A stretch of DNA of 8,067 nucleotides from Thermodesulfobacteriota bacterium (GTDB lineage: Bacteria; Desulfobacterota; SM23-61), in NCBI GenBank assembly GCA_030018715.1, contig JASEHN010000118.1, positions 1 through 8,067 on the forward strand. The letters run 5' to 3'. Of the stretch, positions 1 through 6,663 are shown piece by piece. The notes under the pieces are model-generated. The model saw only the letters and a list, made by a program, of their open reading frames with translations. It searched no databases and was not told where the DNA came from. How positions within the stretch are numbered: position 1 is the first letter of the stretch; each line of letters opens with the position of its first letter. The position numbers were made by a program, and so were the translations under genes.

Positions 1-131
1 TGTGCCTCATGATTGCAAGCAATATGACTTTCCTTCCGGGCCCCTGAAATAACTGCCCATTTTAAATATGCCAGCTATTTGGCCCTCAACTAATTTGGAG
101 ATGACCCTTCTTAAAAAACTCCTCCTGTTTC

Positions 132-172
132 TTTCAGGGAAGGAAGATAAATACTTGCTATTTTCCCTGAAA
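132..172. repeat. 10-bp perfect inverted repeat upstream of the aminotransferase
   Basis: TTTCAGGGAA at 132-141 is matched by its exact reverse complement TTCCCTGAAA at 163-172, with 21 bases between. The arm centres are 31 bp apart, close to three helical turns, which would suit a dimeric regulator bound on one face of the DNA. It could equally form an RNA hairpin. No T-run follows on either strand, so an intrinsic terminator is unlikely. The right arm lies inside the spacer of the promoter candidate at 155-183, so binding there could repress. The repeat is seen directly; the operator role is inference. Confidence 0.45.
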
Positions 173-183
173 ACGAGCAAAAT
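155..183 (+). promoter_or_regulatory. Possible sigma-70-type promoter of the aminotransferase gene
   Basis: TTGCTA (155-160) and CAAAAT (178-183) are separated by exactly 17 bases, and each matches four of six consensus positions. Transcription would begin near 190, leaving a leader of about 50 bases before the TTG start at 242. The match is weak and was found by eye, so this is only a candidate. Confidence 0.25.
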
Positions 184-228
184 TGTTTCGTTCAGAAATT
201 AAAACCTACCTGCATTTCCGGTATGGCC

Positions 229-234
229 AAGGAG
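229..234 (+). promoter_or_regulatory. Ribosome binding site that sets the TTG start of the aminotransferase
   Basis: AAGGAG ends 7 bases before the TTG at 242. No ATG or GTG in the same frame is better placed: the next in-frame ATG (311) would remove the N-terminal strand of the class IV fold and has no comparable site. The TTG start is therefore preferred. Confidence 0.7.
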
Positions 235-241
235 AGGAAAA

Positions 242-1150
242 TTGAATCAGGAGAAAAAAGTTTGGCGCAATGGGAATCTGATCCCCTGGGAAGAGGCGAC
301 GGTTCATATTATGTCCCACAGTTTCACCAGAGGATCGGCCGTTTTTGAAGTTCTGGCCTTTTATTCGACCCCGCATGGCCCGGCTGCTTTCCGTCTGCCC
401 GAACATTGCGACCGTTTGATCCGGACCGCTGAATTATTAAACATGGAGATCGTGCAGTCAAAACAAGAAATCATCCAGGCTGTGGCTGAAACAGTAAGAG
501 CCAATAACCTTGACCAGGGGTTCATCAAAATCGTGGGCTTTTTAGGCGAGGAGACTTTTGTTATAACCGTGCCCGATCCCAAACTCGAACTGTCGATCTT
601 TGCCATTTCTGCCCAGGAATTTAGACCAAAGAATAGCCCCCCAGCCATCAGTTCCTGCTTGAGCCGGTGGCGCAGGCTCCACCCGGAAACCGTACCCGTG
701 GAAGCCAAGGTGGCCGCTAATTATTTGAACGGCATGTTGGCCCGCCAGGAAGCCCAACGTCGTGGCTTTGATTTGGGGCTGATGCTTGATGGCCAAGGGT
801 TTCTGGCCGAAGGAAGCGTGGAATCGGCTTTCATGGCCAAGGACGGAGTTTTGATGACACCCCCTCTGGGCCGAATTTTACATAGCATCACCCGGCGCTC
901 AATCCTCGAAGCGGCCCCGGCCATTGGCCTTAAAACCCTGGAAAAACCAATCAGCCTTCCAGAACTTTTGCATGCCGACGAGATTTTCATTTCCAGTACC
1001 TCACGGCGGGTTATGCCGGTTTATCGGATTGAGGATCGAAGCTTGGGGGAAGTACCAGGGCCGGTGACAAGTCAGGTATCCAGACTCATCGAAGCAATCT
1101 GCTCCGGACGGGATGACCGGTTTCGCCACTGGCTATACCCAATCCGTTAA
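242..1150 (+). CDS. Class IV PLP aminotransferase, IlvE-like (branched-chain amino acid aminotransferase family)
   Basis: A 302-residue protein of the fold-type IV PLP aminotransferases, close to the usual length for IlvE. It would move amino groups between branched-chain amino acids (or another amino donor) and 2-oxoglutarate in the cytoplasm. Lys156 in VEAKVAANYLN lies where the Schiff-base lysine of IlvE is found. Glu190 in LAEGSVESAF matches the family's EGxxxN(L/I)F cofactor motif, but the usual Asn is Ser. The C-terminal GPVT...WLYPI block resembles E. coli IlvE. Other departures are FIKIV (residues 94-98) where IlvE has YIRPL, so Lys96 replaces the carboxylate-binding Arg, and SSTSRRVMPV near 251-260 in place of SGTAAEITPV. 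These raise the possibility of a different specificity, such as D-amino acid or aminodeoxychorismate-type chemistry. It starts with TTG and converges on the nap genes, with no visible functional link to them. Confidence 0.85.
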   Translation: MNQEKKVWRNGNLIPWEEATVHIMSHSFTRGSAVFEVLAFYSTPHGPAAFRLPEHCDRLIRTAELLNMEIVQSKQEIIQAVAETVRANNLDQGFIKIVGFLGEETFVITVPDPKLELSIFAISAQEFRPKNSPPAISSCLSRWRRLHPETVPVEAKVAANYLNGMLARQEAQRRGFDLGLMLDGQGFLAEGSVESAFMAKDGVLMTPPLGRILHSITRRSILEAAPAIGLKTLEKPISLPELLHADEIFISSTSRRVMPVYRIEDRSLGEVPGPVTSQVSRLIEAICSGRDDRFRHWLYPIR

Positions 1151-1176
1151 AATGACTTAAATTAATCTTTCTGCAG

Positions 1177-1302
1177 GATAAAATCTGCGCCCGGAGCCGG
1201 AAGGTAAGGGAAAAAGAAGAAGCGGCATAAGAGGAAGATATTCGCGTCATAGATGAAAGTGGGGAAGGCTATCTTTATCCCGCGGGATGGTTGGTGACCA
1301 TG
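1177..1302 (+). pseudogene. Probable remnant of a small protein gene of the ...RVIDESGEDYLYP... type
   Basis: In one frame the segment reads through a basic stretch ending RKVREKEEAA, then a TAA stop (1228-1230), then EEDIRVIDESGEGYLYPAGW (1231-1290). The latter block closely resembles the C-terminal half of a family of short (about 70-residue) uncharacterised bacterial proteins that I recall as carrying an RVIDESGEDYLYP motif. The sequence before the stop also looks like a shortened version of that family's RK-rich middle. With an internal stop, no good start codon and no similarity beyond about residue WLV, it appears to be a decayed gene copy. The family assignment is from memory and needs a search; the coding look of the block is seen directly. 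Confidence 0.4.
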
Positions 1303-1346
1303 AGAAGGGAATCTTTCTGGTTAATTCCTACGGGTACCTCACCTTC

Positions 1347-1598
1347 CTATCTTCCCGCCTGATTATCTTCTTTAGGGTCTTCCAAACTGAAGTAAGTCAA
1401 ATATACAGATTGGACGCCGTCAATCCCCTGCAGACTGTCCATGCGCGACTTTAACTCGGTAGCATTCTCCCCTTCGGCTAAAAAAACTACCTTTTCATTC
1501 TTCACGCCATGGAGTTCAATACCCCGCCCTTCCAGCTCTTTCAAAATCTGTTCTTGAAAGGCCACATCGATAATCAGAAATCCGCTGCTGACGATCAT
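1347..1598 (-). CDS. napD: NapD-type chaperone for the periplasmic nitrate reductase
   Basis: An 83-residue cytoplasmic protein resembling NapD, a small ferredoxin-fold chaperone that binds the twin-arginine signal peptide of NapA and holds back export until the molybdenum cofactor is in place. The sequence begins with a hydrophobic strand (VSSGFLIIDV), has a helix (FQEQILKELE), a strand around KVVFLAEG and a second helix (ATELKSRMDSLQ). It ends with GVQSVYLTYF, matching the family's closing GVxxVxLxY strand. The ATG overlaps the TGA of napH (ATGA), and a GAGG site (1607-1610) lies 8 bases upstream, so translation is probably coupled to napH. A longer in-frame reading starting at 1832 would only overlap napH in another frame and is rejected. 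It is the last gene of the minus-strand cluster; no clear terminator follows. Confidence 0.8.
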   Translation of the reverse strand: MIVSSGFLIIDVAFQEQILKELEGRGIELHGVKNEKVVFLAEGENATELKSRMDSLQGIDGVQSVYLTYFSLEDPKEDNQAGR

Positions 1599-2401
1599 CT
1601 GCCAAACCTCATTTTCAAAATTTTTCCCTGGGCGCTGCAAGCTTCCACGCAACGCCCGCATATGATGCAGGAGGAATCCCGGATTTTTGTCCGGCCGTTG
1701 CCCGGTAAAATTTTCACTCCCATATAGCAAGCCTTCCGGCATTCCTGGCACTCCCGGCATTCCTCCCCGGTGATGGCCACATGGAGAAAGCTCAGACGGT
1801 TGAAAAGGCCGTAGGTTTTTCCTGTGGGACACAGGTTCTTACACCACAGTCGGGGCCAGAGGAACTCCAAGAGGAGAAATCCGCCCAGAATAAGAATTGA
1901 GATACTCAAGACCGAAATTTCTCCCGGGAGACCGCCGGCCCAGAAAAAGGTGGCGGATATACTGCGGTAAAAATTGGTGATCGGAGATACATGGGAGGCG
2001 AAAAAAGGAATTTGGGCCAGGGCGGCGAAGATCAGGAATCCAGCAGGAGCGAGCAAGGCTCCCCGAGTCCAAGCCGGCAAATTTTTCGACCTCTGTTTCA
2101 TCCTGTTAACGCCCCGGAAAACCAGGTCCAGAGGACAAACCCAGCCGCAAAAGGCTCGGCCCATAATAAGGTAAAAAATCAGAACCGGTAAAGCTGAGTA
2201 AAAAGCCTCCAGTTGGAAAGAGCGGGAAGAGAGGGCGCTTTCCAGGAAAGCAAAAAGGTCCAGGAGATTAACCCAGTGAAGGATCAGGGATCCGGTCAGC
2301 CCACCGATCAGAATTTTCGAGCGGAAGAGTTGGAAAAAAAAGAGACCGAGGATGACCAGGAGGACGACCCTTCGCGCCAGGGTGAACTTAGCGAGTTTCA
2401 C
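1595..2401 (-). CDS. napH: NapH-type membrane quinol dehydrogenase subunit with two [4Fe-4S] clusters
   Basis: A 268-residue inner-membrane protein. In the Nap system NapH works with NapG to oxidise quinol and pass electrons towards periplasmic NapA. Four hydrophobic segments are visible (about residues 12-28, 66-82, 115-134 and 162-182). Two Cys-X3-Cys-Pro motifs at the membrane edge, FCGWVCPLD (Cys85, Cys89) and WCKNLCPTG (Cys187, Cys191), are typical of NapH. The cytoplasmic tail carries two ferredoxin motifs, Cys215-218-221-225 and Cys245-248-251-255. Length is a little below E. coli NapH (287). The start is GTG (2401-2399), with AAAGG about 9 bases upstream inside napG. The gene overlaps napG by 14 bases and napD by 4, indicating one tightly coupled unit. 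NosR/CcoG-type relatives share the membrane motifs, but the neighbours make NapH the best call. Confidence 0.88.
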   Translation of the reverse strand: MKLAKFTLARRVVLLVILGLFFFQLFRSKILIGGLTGSLILHWVNLLDLFAFLESALSSRSFQLEAFYSALPVLIFYLIMGRAFCGWVCPLDLVFRGVNRMKQRSKNLPAWTRGALLAPAGFLIFAALAQIPFFASHVSPITNFYRSISATFFWAGGLPGEISVLSISILILGGFLLLEFLWPRLWCKNLCPTGKTYGLFNRLSFLHVAITGEECRECQECRKACYMGVKILPGNGRTKIRDSSCIICGRCVEACSAQGKILKMRFGR

Positions 2402-3092
2402 GCTCCAAGACCTTTCCTGCTTCCAGGATTTTCGGCATATTCTGGTCGTACACCCAGGCGTATCTCTTCTCCGGGTTCATGGCTAAGACCCGTTCCACCC
2501 CTGAACGGTAATCGTTCTTTTTTTGGTCGTAGCTTTTCCAGGTGAGCACGCGTATTGCCGAAATACCCACCGGGCAATGCTTCACGCATAGGCCACAGCC
2601 TTTGCAATGCTCGTTGATCATCGGCTGGTTTCCCCAATCGCCGGGATAAAAATCAAAAATGCTGGCCCCGAGGGGGCAGGCCTTACTGCAGGAAAGGCAG
2701 ACGTCCCCGTTCCAGCCAAGGCAGAGGCTCAAGTCGATCAGGGCCATGCCCATGCGGACCTTTTCGATGGAGACGGGCTGGAGGGCATGGGTAGGGCAAA
2801 ACTTGGGGCATTCCATGCAAAGCGTGCAGGGGTAGTCCCTCATGTCCTTTACGTAGGGGGTTCCGAAATTTCTCCAGCCTCCCGCAAGAGCGAGGGAATT
2901 AAATTTCAACGCGTGGCAGAGGTTCAGGCAAACGTTGCAGCCGATGCAGGTTGCCCGGAACTGGCTTTCGGGGAGAGCTCCCGGAGGCCGGATGAATTCC
3001 TCCCTCTCCGCCAAGCGCGGGGAACACCCCACAGTGAGCAAAGTAGCGGTAAAAAGGCTGGCTTTAAGAAGGTCTCTTCTTCGGTATTCCAC
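2388..3092 (-). CDS. napG: NapG-type ferredoxin, four [4Fe-4S] clusters, Tat-exported
   Basis: A 234-residue iron-sulphur protein, close to the length of E. coli NapG (231). The N-terminus has a twin-arginine motif (YRRRDLLKAS) and a hydrophobic stretch ending LLTVGC, so Cys23 might be lipidated and anchor the protein on the periplasmic side. Four cluster motifs follow: Cys49-52-55-59, Cys89-92-95-99, Cys124-132-135-139 (with the C-X7-C spacing seen in NapG) and Cys163-166-169-173. RPPGAL (35-40) and GTPYVKD (77-83) are also NapG-like. It should carry electrons from NapH towards NapA. The GTG start (3092-3090) has only a weak GGA 8 bases upstream. Two in-frame GTG codons further up (3112-3107) lie inside the intergenic repeat element and are less likely. 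It overlaps napH by 14 bases and is separated from napA by 178 bases. Confidence 0.87.
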   Translation of the reverse strand: MEYRRRDLLKASLFTATLLTVGCSPRLAEREEFIRPPGALPESQFRATCIGCNVCLNLCHALKFNSLALAGGWRNFGTPYVKDMRDYPCTLCMECPKFCPTHALQPVSIEKVRMGMALIDLSLCLGWNGDVCLSCSKACPLGASIFDFYPGDWGNQPMINEHCKGCGLCVKHCPVGISAIRVLTWKSYDQKKNDYRSGVERVLAMNPEKRYAWVYDQNMPKILEAGKVLERETR

Positions 3093-3106
3093 AACGTTTT
3101 TCCATG

Positions 3107-3203
3107 CACCACAGAGAGCGCCGAGATCGCCGATTTTCGCTTAGCGCTAAGCGTATAGCGGTTTTAATTTTTTGAATCTGCGTTCTTCGCGTGCTCTGCG
3201 GTG
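3107..3203. repeat. 97-bp imperfect inverted-repeat element between napA and napG
   Basis: The ends are imperfect inverted repeats. Bases 3107-3133 (beginning CACCACAGAGAGCGCC) and the reverse complement of 3177-3203 (beginning CACCGCAGAGCACGCG) agree at 20 of 27 positions. Near the middle lies a perfect 16-bp palindrome, CGCTTAGCGCTAAGCG (3138-3153). The segment has no coding appearance. The CACCGCAGAG...ACGCAGA wording resembles a dispersed intergenic repeat that I associate with deltaproteobacterial and similar anaerobe genomes. It may be an inserted miniature element or a folded RNA within the transcript. Whether other copies exist cannot be seen in this window. Confidence 0.6.
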
Positions 3204-3214
3204 AAGGTAACACA

Positions 3215-3251
3215 AGAAAGCCCCGCAGGCAATGCTCCTGAGGGGCTTTCT
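3215..3251 (-). terminator. Strong hairpin just after napA, likely attenuator or intrinsic terminator
   Basis: AGAAAGCCCC (3215-3224) pairs perfectly with GGGGCTTTCT (3242-3251). After one mismatch, CAGG (3226-3229) pairs with CCTG (3237-3240) around a 7-base loop, giving 14 paired bases. Read on the minus strand, the GC-rich stem begins about 20 bases after the napA stop and runs into TTTCTTGTGTT, a fairly U-rich tail, so it looks like an intrinsic terminator. On the plus strand the tail is poorer. Because napG, napH and napD lie downstream, it may reduce their expression relative to napA or protect the napA mRNA end. The hairpin is certain; the strength of termination is inferred. Confidence 0.6.
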
Positions 3252-3270
3252 CGCCTCCCAAAATCCGCGA

Positions 3271-6200
3271 TCAGGCAATAACCGGGTTGGGCTCGGCTTG
3301 CTGGGTTTTGGTTTTCCCTTTATAAATTTTGACCGCGAACATCTTGTAATCGGCTTGAAAGCTGAAGGGGTCAAAATTATCGCGCATGATCATGTTGATC
3401 AGTTTGAATTCGTCAAACCAGGGGACGAAGATATAATCTTCTCTTGGCCCGCCCGTCGCCTTGCGGATATCCAGAACCTTCGCTGGCAGCTCGATTTTTC
3501 CTCTGGGAGATTCCACGATCACGGCGTCTCCCTCTTTCACTCCCAATTTCTCGGCCAGCCTGGCGTTGATTTCCACATAGGCCCTGGCCGCAGCCCGTTT
3601 CAGTTCCGCAACCCGCCCGGTCATGCTGCCAGTATGCCAATGCTCGATAAGCCGGCCCGTGCAGGCTCCGTACTTATATTCGCGGGTGTCGATGATCACG
3701 ATTTCTTTGCCCTCAGCCATGTAGGACATCTTATGGCCTGGAAACTCGGGCGGGCTAAGGCAGATGCTAAGTAGGGCGGATTTTTCCTGATCAGGGTTTC
3801 CGATCACCCGGGCTTTGATGGTGTGCATTCCCTCGTAAGGGGCCAGCGATTCTCCGTCGTAGGCCTTGCGGGCGCTGAACTTTCTTTCGCTGATTTTCAC
3901 GTCGGTAGCTTTCTGGAAAACCTGTCCGTCGAACGTACAGGCCCACCATGGGTTAGCCCAGACCAAAGCCCGGCCATCGATTCGGGGAATCTTCTTGGCG
4001 ATTTTTCCGTCGGGCCCGGGGATTTCGGCAAATCCGTGGATGGCCGGGTTGGCTGCATAAAAGCTTACATAATAACCAAGCGGCAACTTTTCTTCCCGGT
4101 GGTATTCCTTATCGGCCTTCATCTCCTCGATCTTCTTGGCCACCCATTCGCCGTAAACCGGGTTCCACTCCTTCATGGCCGCCAGGAATTTTTTCGTGCG
4201 GTCGGCGATGATGGGGTCGTAAGGAAAAGCATATTGGATCCGCGAATGGTATTTATCATAACGGGCTTTTACTTCCGCATCGTGATCATAATCTTCCGGG
4301 AAGGGAATCCGCCATCCATGGTTCACGGCCCGCAGGCGCGCCCGGTTCATGCCGGTGAAATCATAACCTGTGCCTTTGGAGAGCAGCAGGATTTCCTCCC
4401 AGATGGTCTCGTTGAATTTGCTGATCCAGGCTTTCTGGTTCGCTCGCTCCACCGTAAGCTTAAGCCAGTCGCCGCCGTATTCTTCGGGCCAGAACTGGGT
4501 AATGAAACCTTTGGGCAGGATCCCTTTGTCTTCCATTTGGCGCCAGATCATGGCGAATATGACCGAATCGGCGAGCATCTGGTTGCTTGGAGGCTCCACG
4601 ACCTTTTTGATCAACTGGTACCGTCGCTCCAGGTTGCCAAAAGTAACCTCTTTCTCATACCAACTGGAAGCAGGGAGGACCACGTCGGCTACCTGGGTGG
4701 TGGCACTGGGAAACGCTTCCAGGACCACGGTCAACGGCCAGGGGGATCCTTTCTCGGCTGCCGCGCAGGCCTGGCGGTACGGCCAGGCATAGGGCAGGCT
4801 CTGGCCCGGGTTCACCGTGGAGATCAACATGACCTTGATCTGGCCCGCTCCATACCGGCGGAACATTTCCACGGTATGAGGGCCGGGCTTGGGGTGGATT
4901 TTGATCTTGTCCAGCTCGCGTTCGATCTCTTCGCCGGAAACACCCTTCTTCTGCAGATAGGCTCGGTTACGATCTTTCCAGATCTTTTCCACGGCTGCCC
5001 GATGAAGGTCCACAGCGACCAGCCGGCCATAAGGGAGAGCATGGCAGAGCGCCCCGGGGGCGCGGATTCCGCCGCAGGCATTGGGCTGGCCCGTAAGGCT
5101 AAAAGAGTGCCTCCCGGGCTTGACCGCTTTTCCGGTCATCAGATGGAGCATGTGCAAAGTGACGTTCACCCAGGTTCCCTGAAGTTTTTGGTTCACTCCC
5201 ATGCACCACATGGTGGTGGTCAGGCCTTCGGCGATCCACTGGGCGGCCATTCTCAGGGATTCTTCAGGTTTGATCTCTTTCCAGGTCCGGGTTTTCCGGT
5301 CATAAATCAGCGGGAGCTCGCCGTCAAAAATGGCGTCAGCAACTTTTTCCGGCTTGTAGTCTTCGAGGAATTTAAGGAAAATCGCCAAACCCTTCCACCA
5401 GTCTTTTTCGATCTCTTCCTCGGTGGCATATTTTTTCTTGGGATCTGGGTAAAATTTAGCGACCCGGTCATAAGTCAAATCCCACGCCTTGCCCCGGGTT
5501 CCGCCGTAATCGGTCAGGATCCAGTGTTTCTCGGTTTTCTCATTGATGGCAAAATTGCAGTGCCGCATGAGGAATTTTCTGTCCAGGTATTTCCAGTTGG
5601 CTTCCACTGTGCCCTTTTCCACATTCACCTTGGCCTTGTCCAGCTCAAAGACGATTATGTAGGCCAGAGCGTTCAACAGAGCCAGGTCCCGCCCGCTGGC
5701 AAAGGGAAGCCAGAGGTCCGCGATGGTTCCCGACCGGGTTTTGCGCGGATCGGCCAGGATCACTTTGACCTTATCAGGGTATTTTCCTTTCAAAGCGGCC
5801 ATACGATTGAAAAGGATGGGATGAGCCTCGGCAGTATTATTTCCGATGATAAAGAAGGTGTCCGCGTGCACTCCGAAATCCGGATCGGGGACATCCAGGT
5901 CATCCAGGGATCCGTACGGTTCATCTTTCCCGAAAGTATGCAGGTAGCCAACGACGGCGCTGGCCATGCACATCCTGGGCTGCCCTTCGATGTGATTGTT
6001 GGCATACCCTCCTTTCAGAACCTTGTTCATGATGTGCGTTTCTTCCGTTCCGGCCTGGCCGCTCCCGTAATAGCCAATGGCAAACTTGCCGAACTCCTTA
6101 TGGCATTTTTCCATTCCCGAAGTGACGAAATCGACGGCTTCTTCCCAGGATACCGGGACAAAGTTCTCTTTCAAATCCTTCTCGGAAGGATTTGAACCGA

Positions 6201-6603
6201 GGGGATCTTTGGAAGTCTTGCCTTCCAGCACCCGGGGAGAATGGGAGAGATCGGGTTTTCCCGTAGATGGGTTGATCCACTCCTTGCGGATCAAGGGCGT
6301 TTTCGGCCGCTCCGGATAGAGTAAAGCTTTGTGCAGATAGAAAGCTTTGGTGCAAAGCACACCTCGGTTCACCGGGCTTTTCAGGTCTCCTTTGATGGCC
6401 AGGATTTTGACAACTTTTCCGGCTGAATCTATTTCGGCATCCGCCAGGGTGGTGCAGCCGATGGCGCAATACCGGCACTGGCCTACGGGAATCGTGCGAG
6501 TCTGCCCAGTAGCCTCAACTAAGGGAGGATTGGACATCCCCGCTGCCGCCATAGCCGCGGAAATGGCGCTCAACCGTAAAAAATCCCTGCGACTTAAATT
6601 CAT
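3271..6603 (-). CDS. napA: NapA-family periplasmic molybdopterin oxidoreductase, enlarged (probable nitrate reductase)
   Basis: A 1110-residue catalytic subunit expected to reduce nitrate to nitrite in the periplasm. Counting from the ATG at 6603: a Tat signal with SRRDFLRLS at residues 4-12; a [4Fe-4S] motif at Cys43, 46, 50 and 84 followed by Lys86; PRMCMASAVVGY with Cys212 as the likely molybdenum ligand and Met213 beside it; SLTGQPNACGGIR (502-514), where Arg514 appears to match the nitrate-site Arg of NapA; EHWHTGSMT (987-995); and a closing FVPWFDEFKLIN block (1059-1070), as in NapA. NapA proteins are usually near 730-830 residues. The excess is spread over several loops, the largest (about 150 extra residues) lying between NLERRYQ (657-663) and EHWH. 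The C-X33-C spacing of the last cluster cysteine is also longer than in E. coli NapA (26). Substrate is inferred from family and neighbours (NapD, G, H, NrfA); a related oxyanion is possible. Confidence 0.85.
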   Translation of the reverse strand: MNLSRRDFLRLSAISAAMAAAGMSNPPLVEATGQTRTIPVGQCRYCAIGCTTLADAEIDSAGKVVKILAIKGDLKSPVNRGVLCTKAFYLHKALLYPERPKTPLIRKEWINPSTGKPDLSHSPRVLEGKTSKDPLGSNPSEKDLKENFVPVSWEEAVDFVTSGMEKCHKEFGKFAIGYYGSGQAGTEETHIMNKVLKGGYANNHIEGQPRMCMASAVVGYLHTFGKDEPYGSLDDLDVPDPDFGVHADTFFIIGNNTAEAHPILFNRMAALKGKYPDKVKVILADPRKTRSGTIADLWLPFASGRDLALLNALAYIIVFELDKAKVNVEKGTVEANWKYLDRKFLMRHCNFAINEKTEKHWILTDYGGTRGKAWDLTYDRVAKFYPDPKKKYATEEEIEKDWWKGLAIFLKFLEDYKPEKVADAIFDGELPLIYDRKTRTWKEIKPEESLRMAAQWIAEGLTTTMWCMGVNQKLQGTWVNVTLHMLHLMTGKAVKPGRHSFSLTGQPNACGGIRAPGALCHALPYGRLVAVDLHRAAVEKIWKDRNRAYLQKKGVSGEEIERELDKIKIHPKPGPHTVEMFRRYGAGQIKVMLISTVNPGQSLPYAWPYRQACAAAEKGSPWPLTVVLEAFPSATTQVADVVLPASSWYEKEVTFGNLERRYQLIKKVVEPPSNQMLADSVIFAMIWRQMEDKGILPKGFITQFWPEEYGGDWLKLTVERANQKAWISKFNETIWEEILLLSKGTGYDFTGMNRARLRAVNHGWRIPFPEDYDHDAEVKARYDKYHSRIQYAFPYDPIIADRTKKFLAAMKEWNPVYGEWVAKKIEEMKADKEYHREEKLPLGYYVSFYAANPAIHGFAEIPGPDGKIAKKIPRIDGRALVWANPWWACTFDGQVFQKATDVKISERKFSARKAYDGESLAPYEGMHTIKARVIGNPDQEKSALLSICLSPPEFPGHKMSYMAEGKEIVIIDTREYKYGACTGRLIEHWHTGSMTGRVAELKRAAARAYVEINARLAEKLGVKEGDAVIVESPRGKIELPAKVLDIRKATGGPREDYIFVPWFDEFKLINMIMRDNFDPFSFQADYKMFAVKIYKGKTKTQQAEPNPVIA

Positions 6604-6610
6604 CTTCAAA

Positions 6611-6618
6611 CCTCCTCC
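6611..6618 (-). promoter_or_regulatory. Ribosome binding site that selects ATG 6603 as the napA start
   Basis: Read on the minus strand this is GGAGGAGG, 7 bases before the ATG at 6603-6601 but only one base before the TTG at 6609. The spacing favours the ATG, making the protein two residues shorter than the longest reading and placing the SRRDFL Tat motif at residue 4. Confidence 0.75.
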
Positions 6619-6663
6619 GCAATATTCCTTTTCCTTCGATGGGGAAGGGTGAGAGATAATGAT

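Larger units (their letters stand above)
1..241. other. Non-coding leader upstream of the aminotransferase gene
   Basis: No convincing coding region is visible here. The forward frames are broken by stops within the first 50 bases and the reverse strand shows only short open stretches. A few codons at the very left edge (for example bases 2-49, ending in TAA) could be the tail of a gene lying further left, but nothing supports that. The segment is AT-richer than the genes. It contains the 10-bp inverted repeat, the weak promoter candidate and the ribosome binding site listed separately. Confidence 0.6.

Noticed and set aside
1..49. The end of a gene entering from the left or the start of a leftward gene
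   Set aside because: Only 15 or so codons are visible in any frame, with no recognisable motif. The evidence is too thin to annotate.
1173..1188. A small hairpin GCAG...CTGC after the aminotransferase as its terminator
   Set aside because: The stem is about six pairs with a bulge and is followed by GC-rich sequence, not by T residues.
1277..1288. The 12-bp palindrome ATCCCGCGGGAT as a terminator for the convergent genes
   Set aside because: It has no loop to speak of and no T-run on either strand, and it lies in the apparent gene remnant. It is probably a chance palindrome.
1347..1832. A 161-residue version of the napD product
   Set aside because: The extra 78 residues lie in another frame of napH and do not resemble any NapD. 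The ATG at 1598 has a ribosome site and gives a normal NapD length.
3152..3157. TATACG on the minus strand as a -10 box for a separate napG promoter
   Set aside because: The hexamer 17 bases upstream (CAGATT) does not look like a -35 box, and the site lies inside the repeat element.
3823..6195. A 790-codon open frame on the plus strand opposite napA
   Set aside because: It is a shadow of napA: no recognisable domain, no ribosome site, and a composition expected from the reverse of a GC-biased coding frame. The minus-strand protein has clear NapA motifs throughout.
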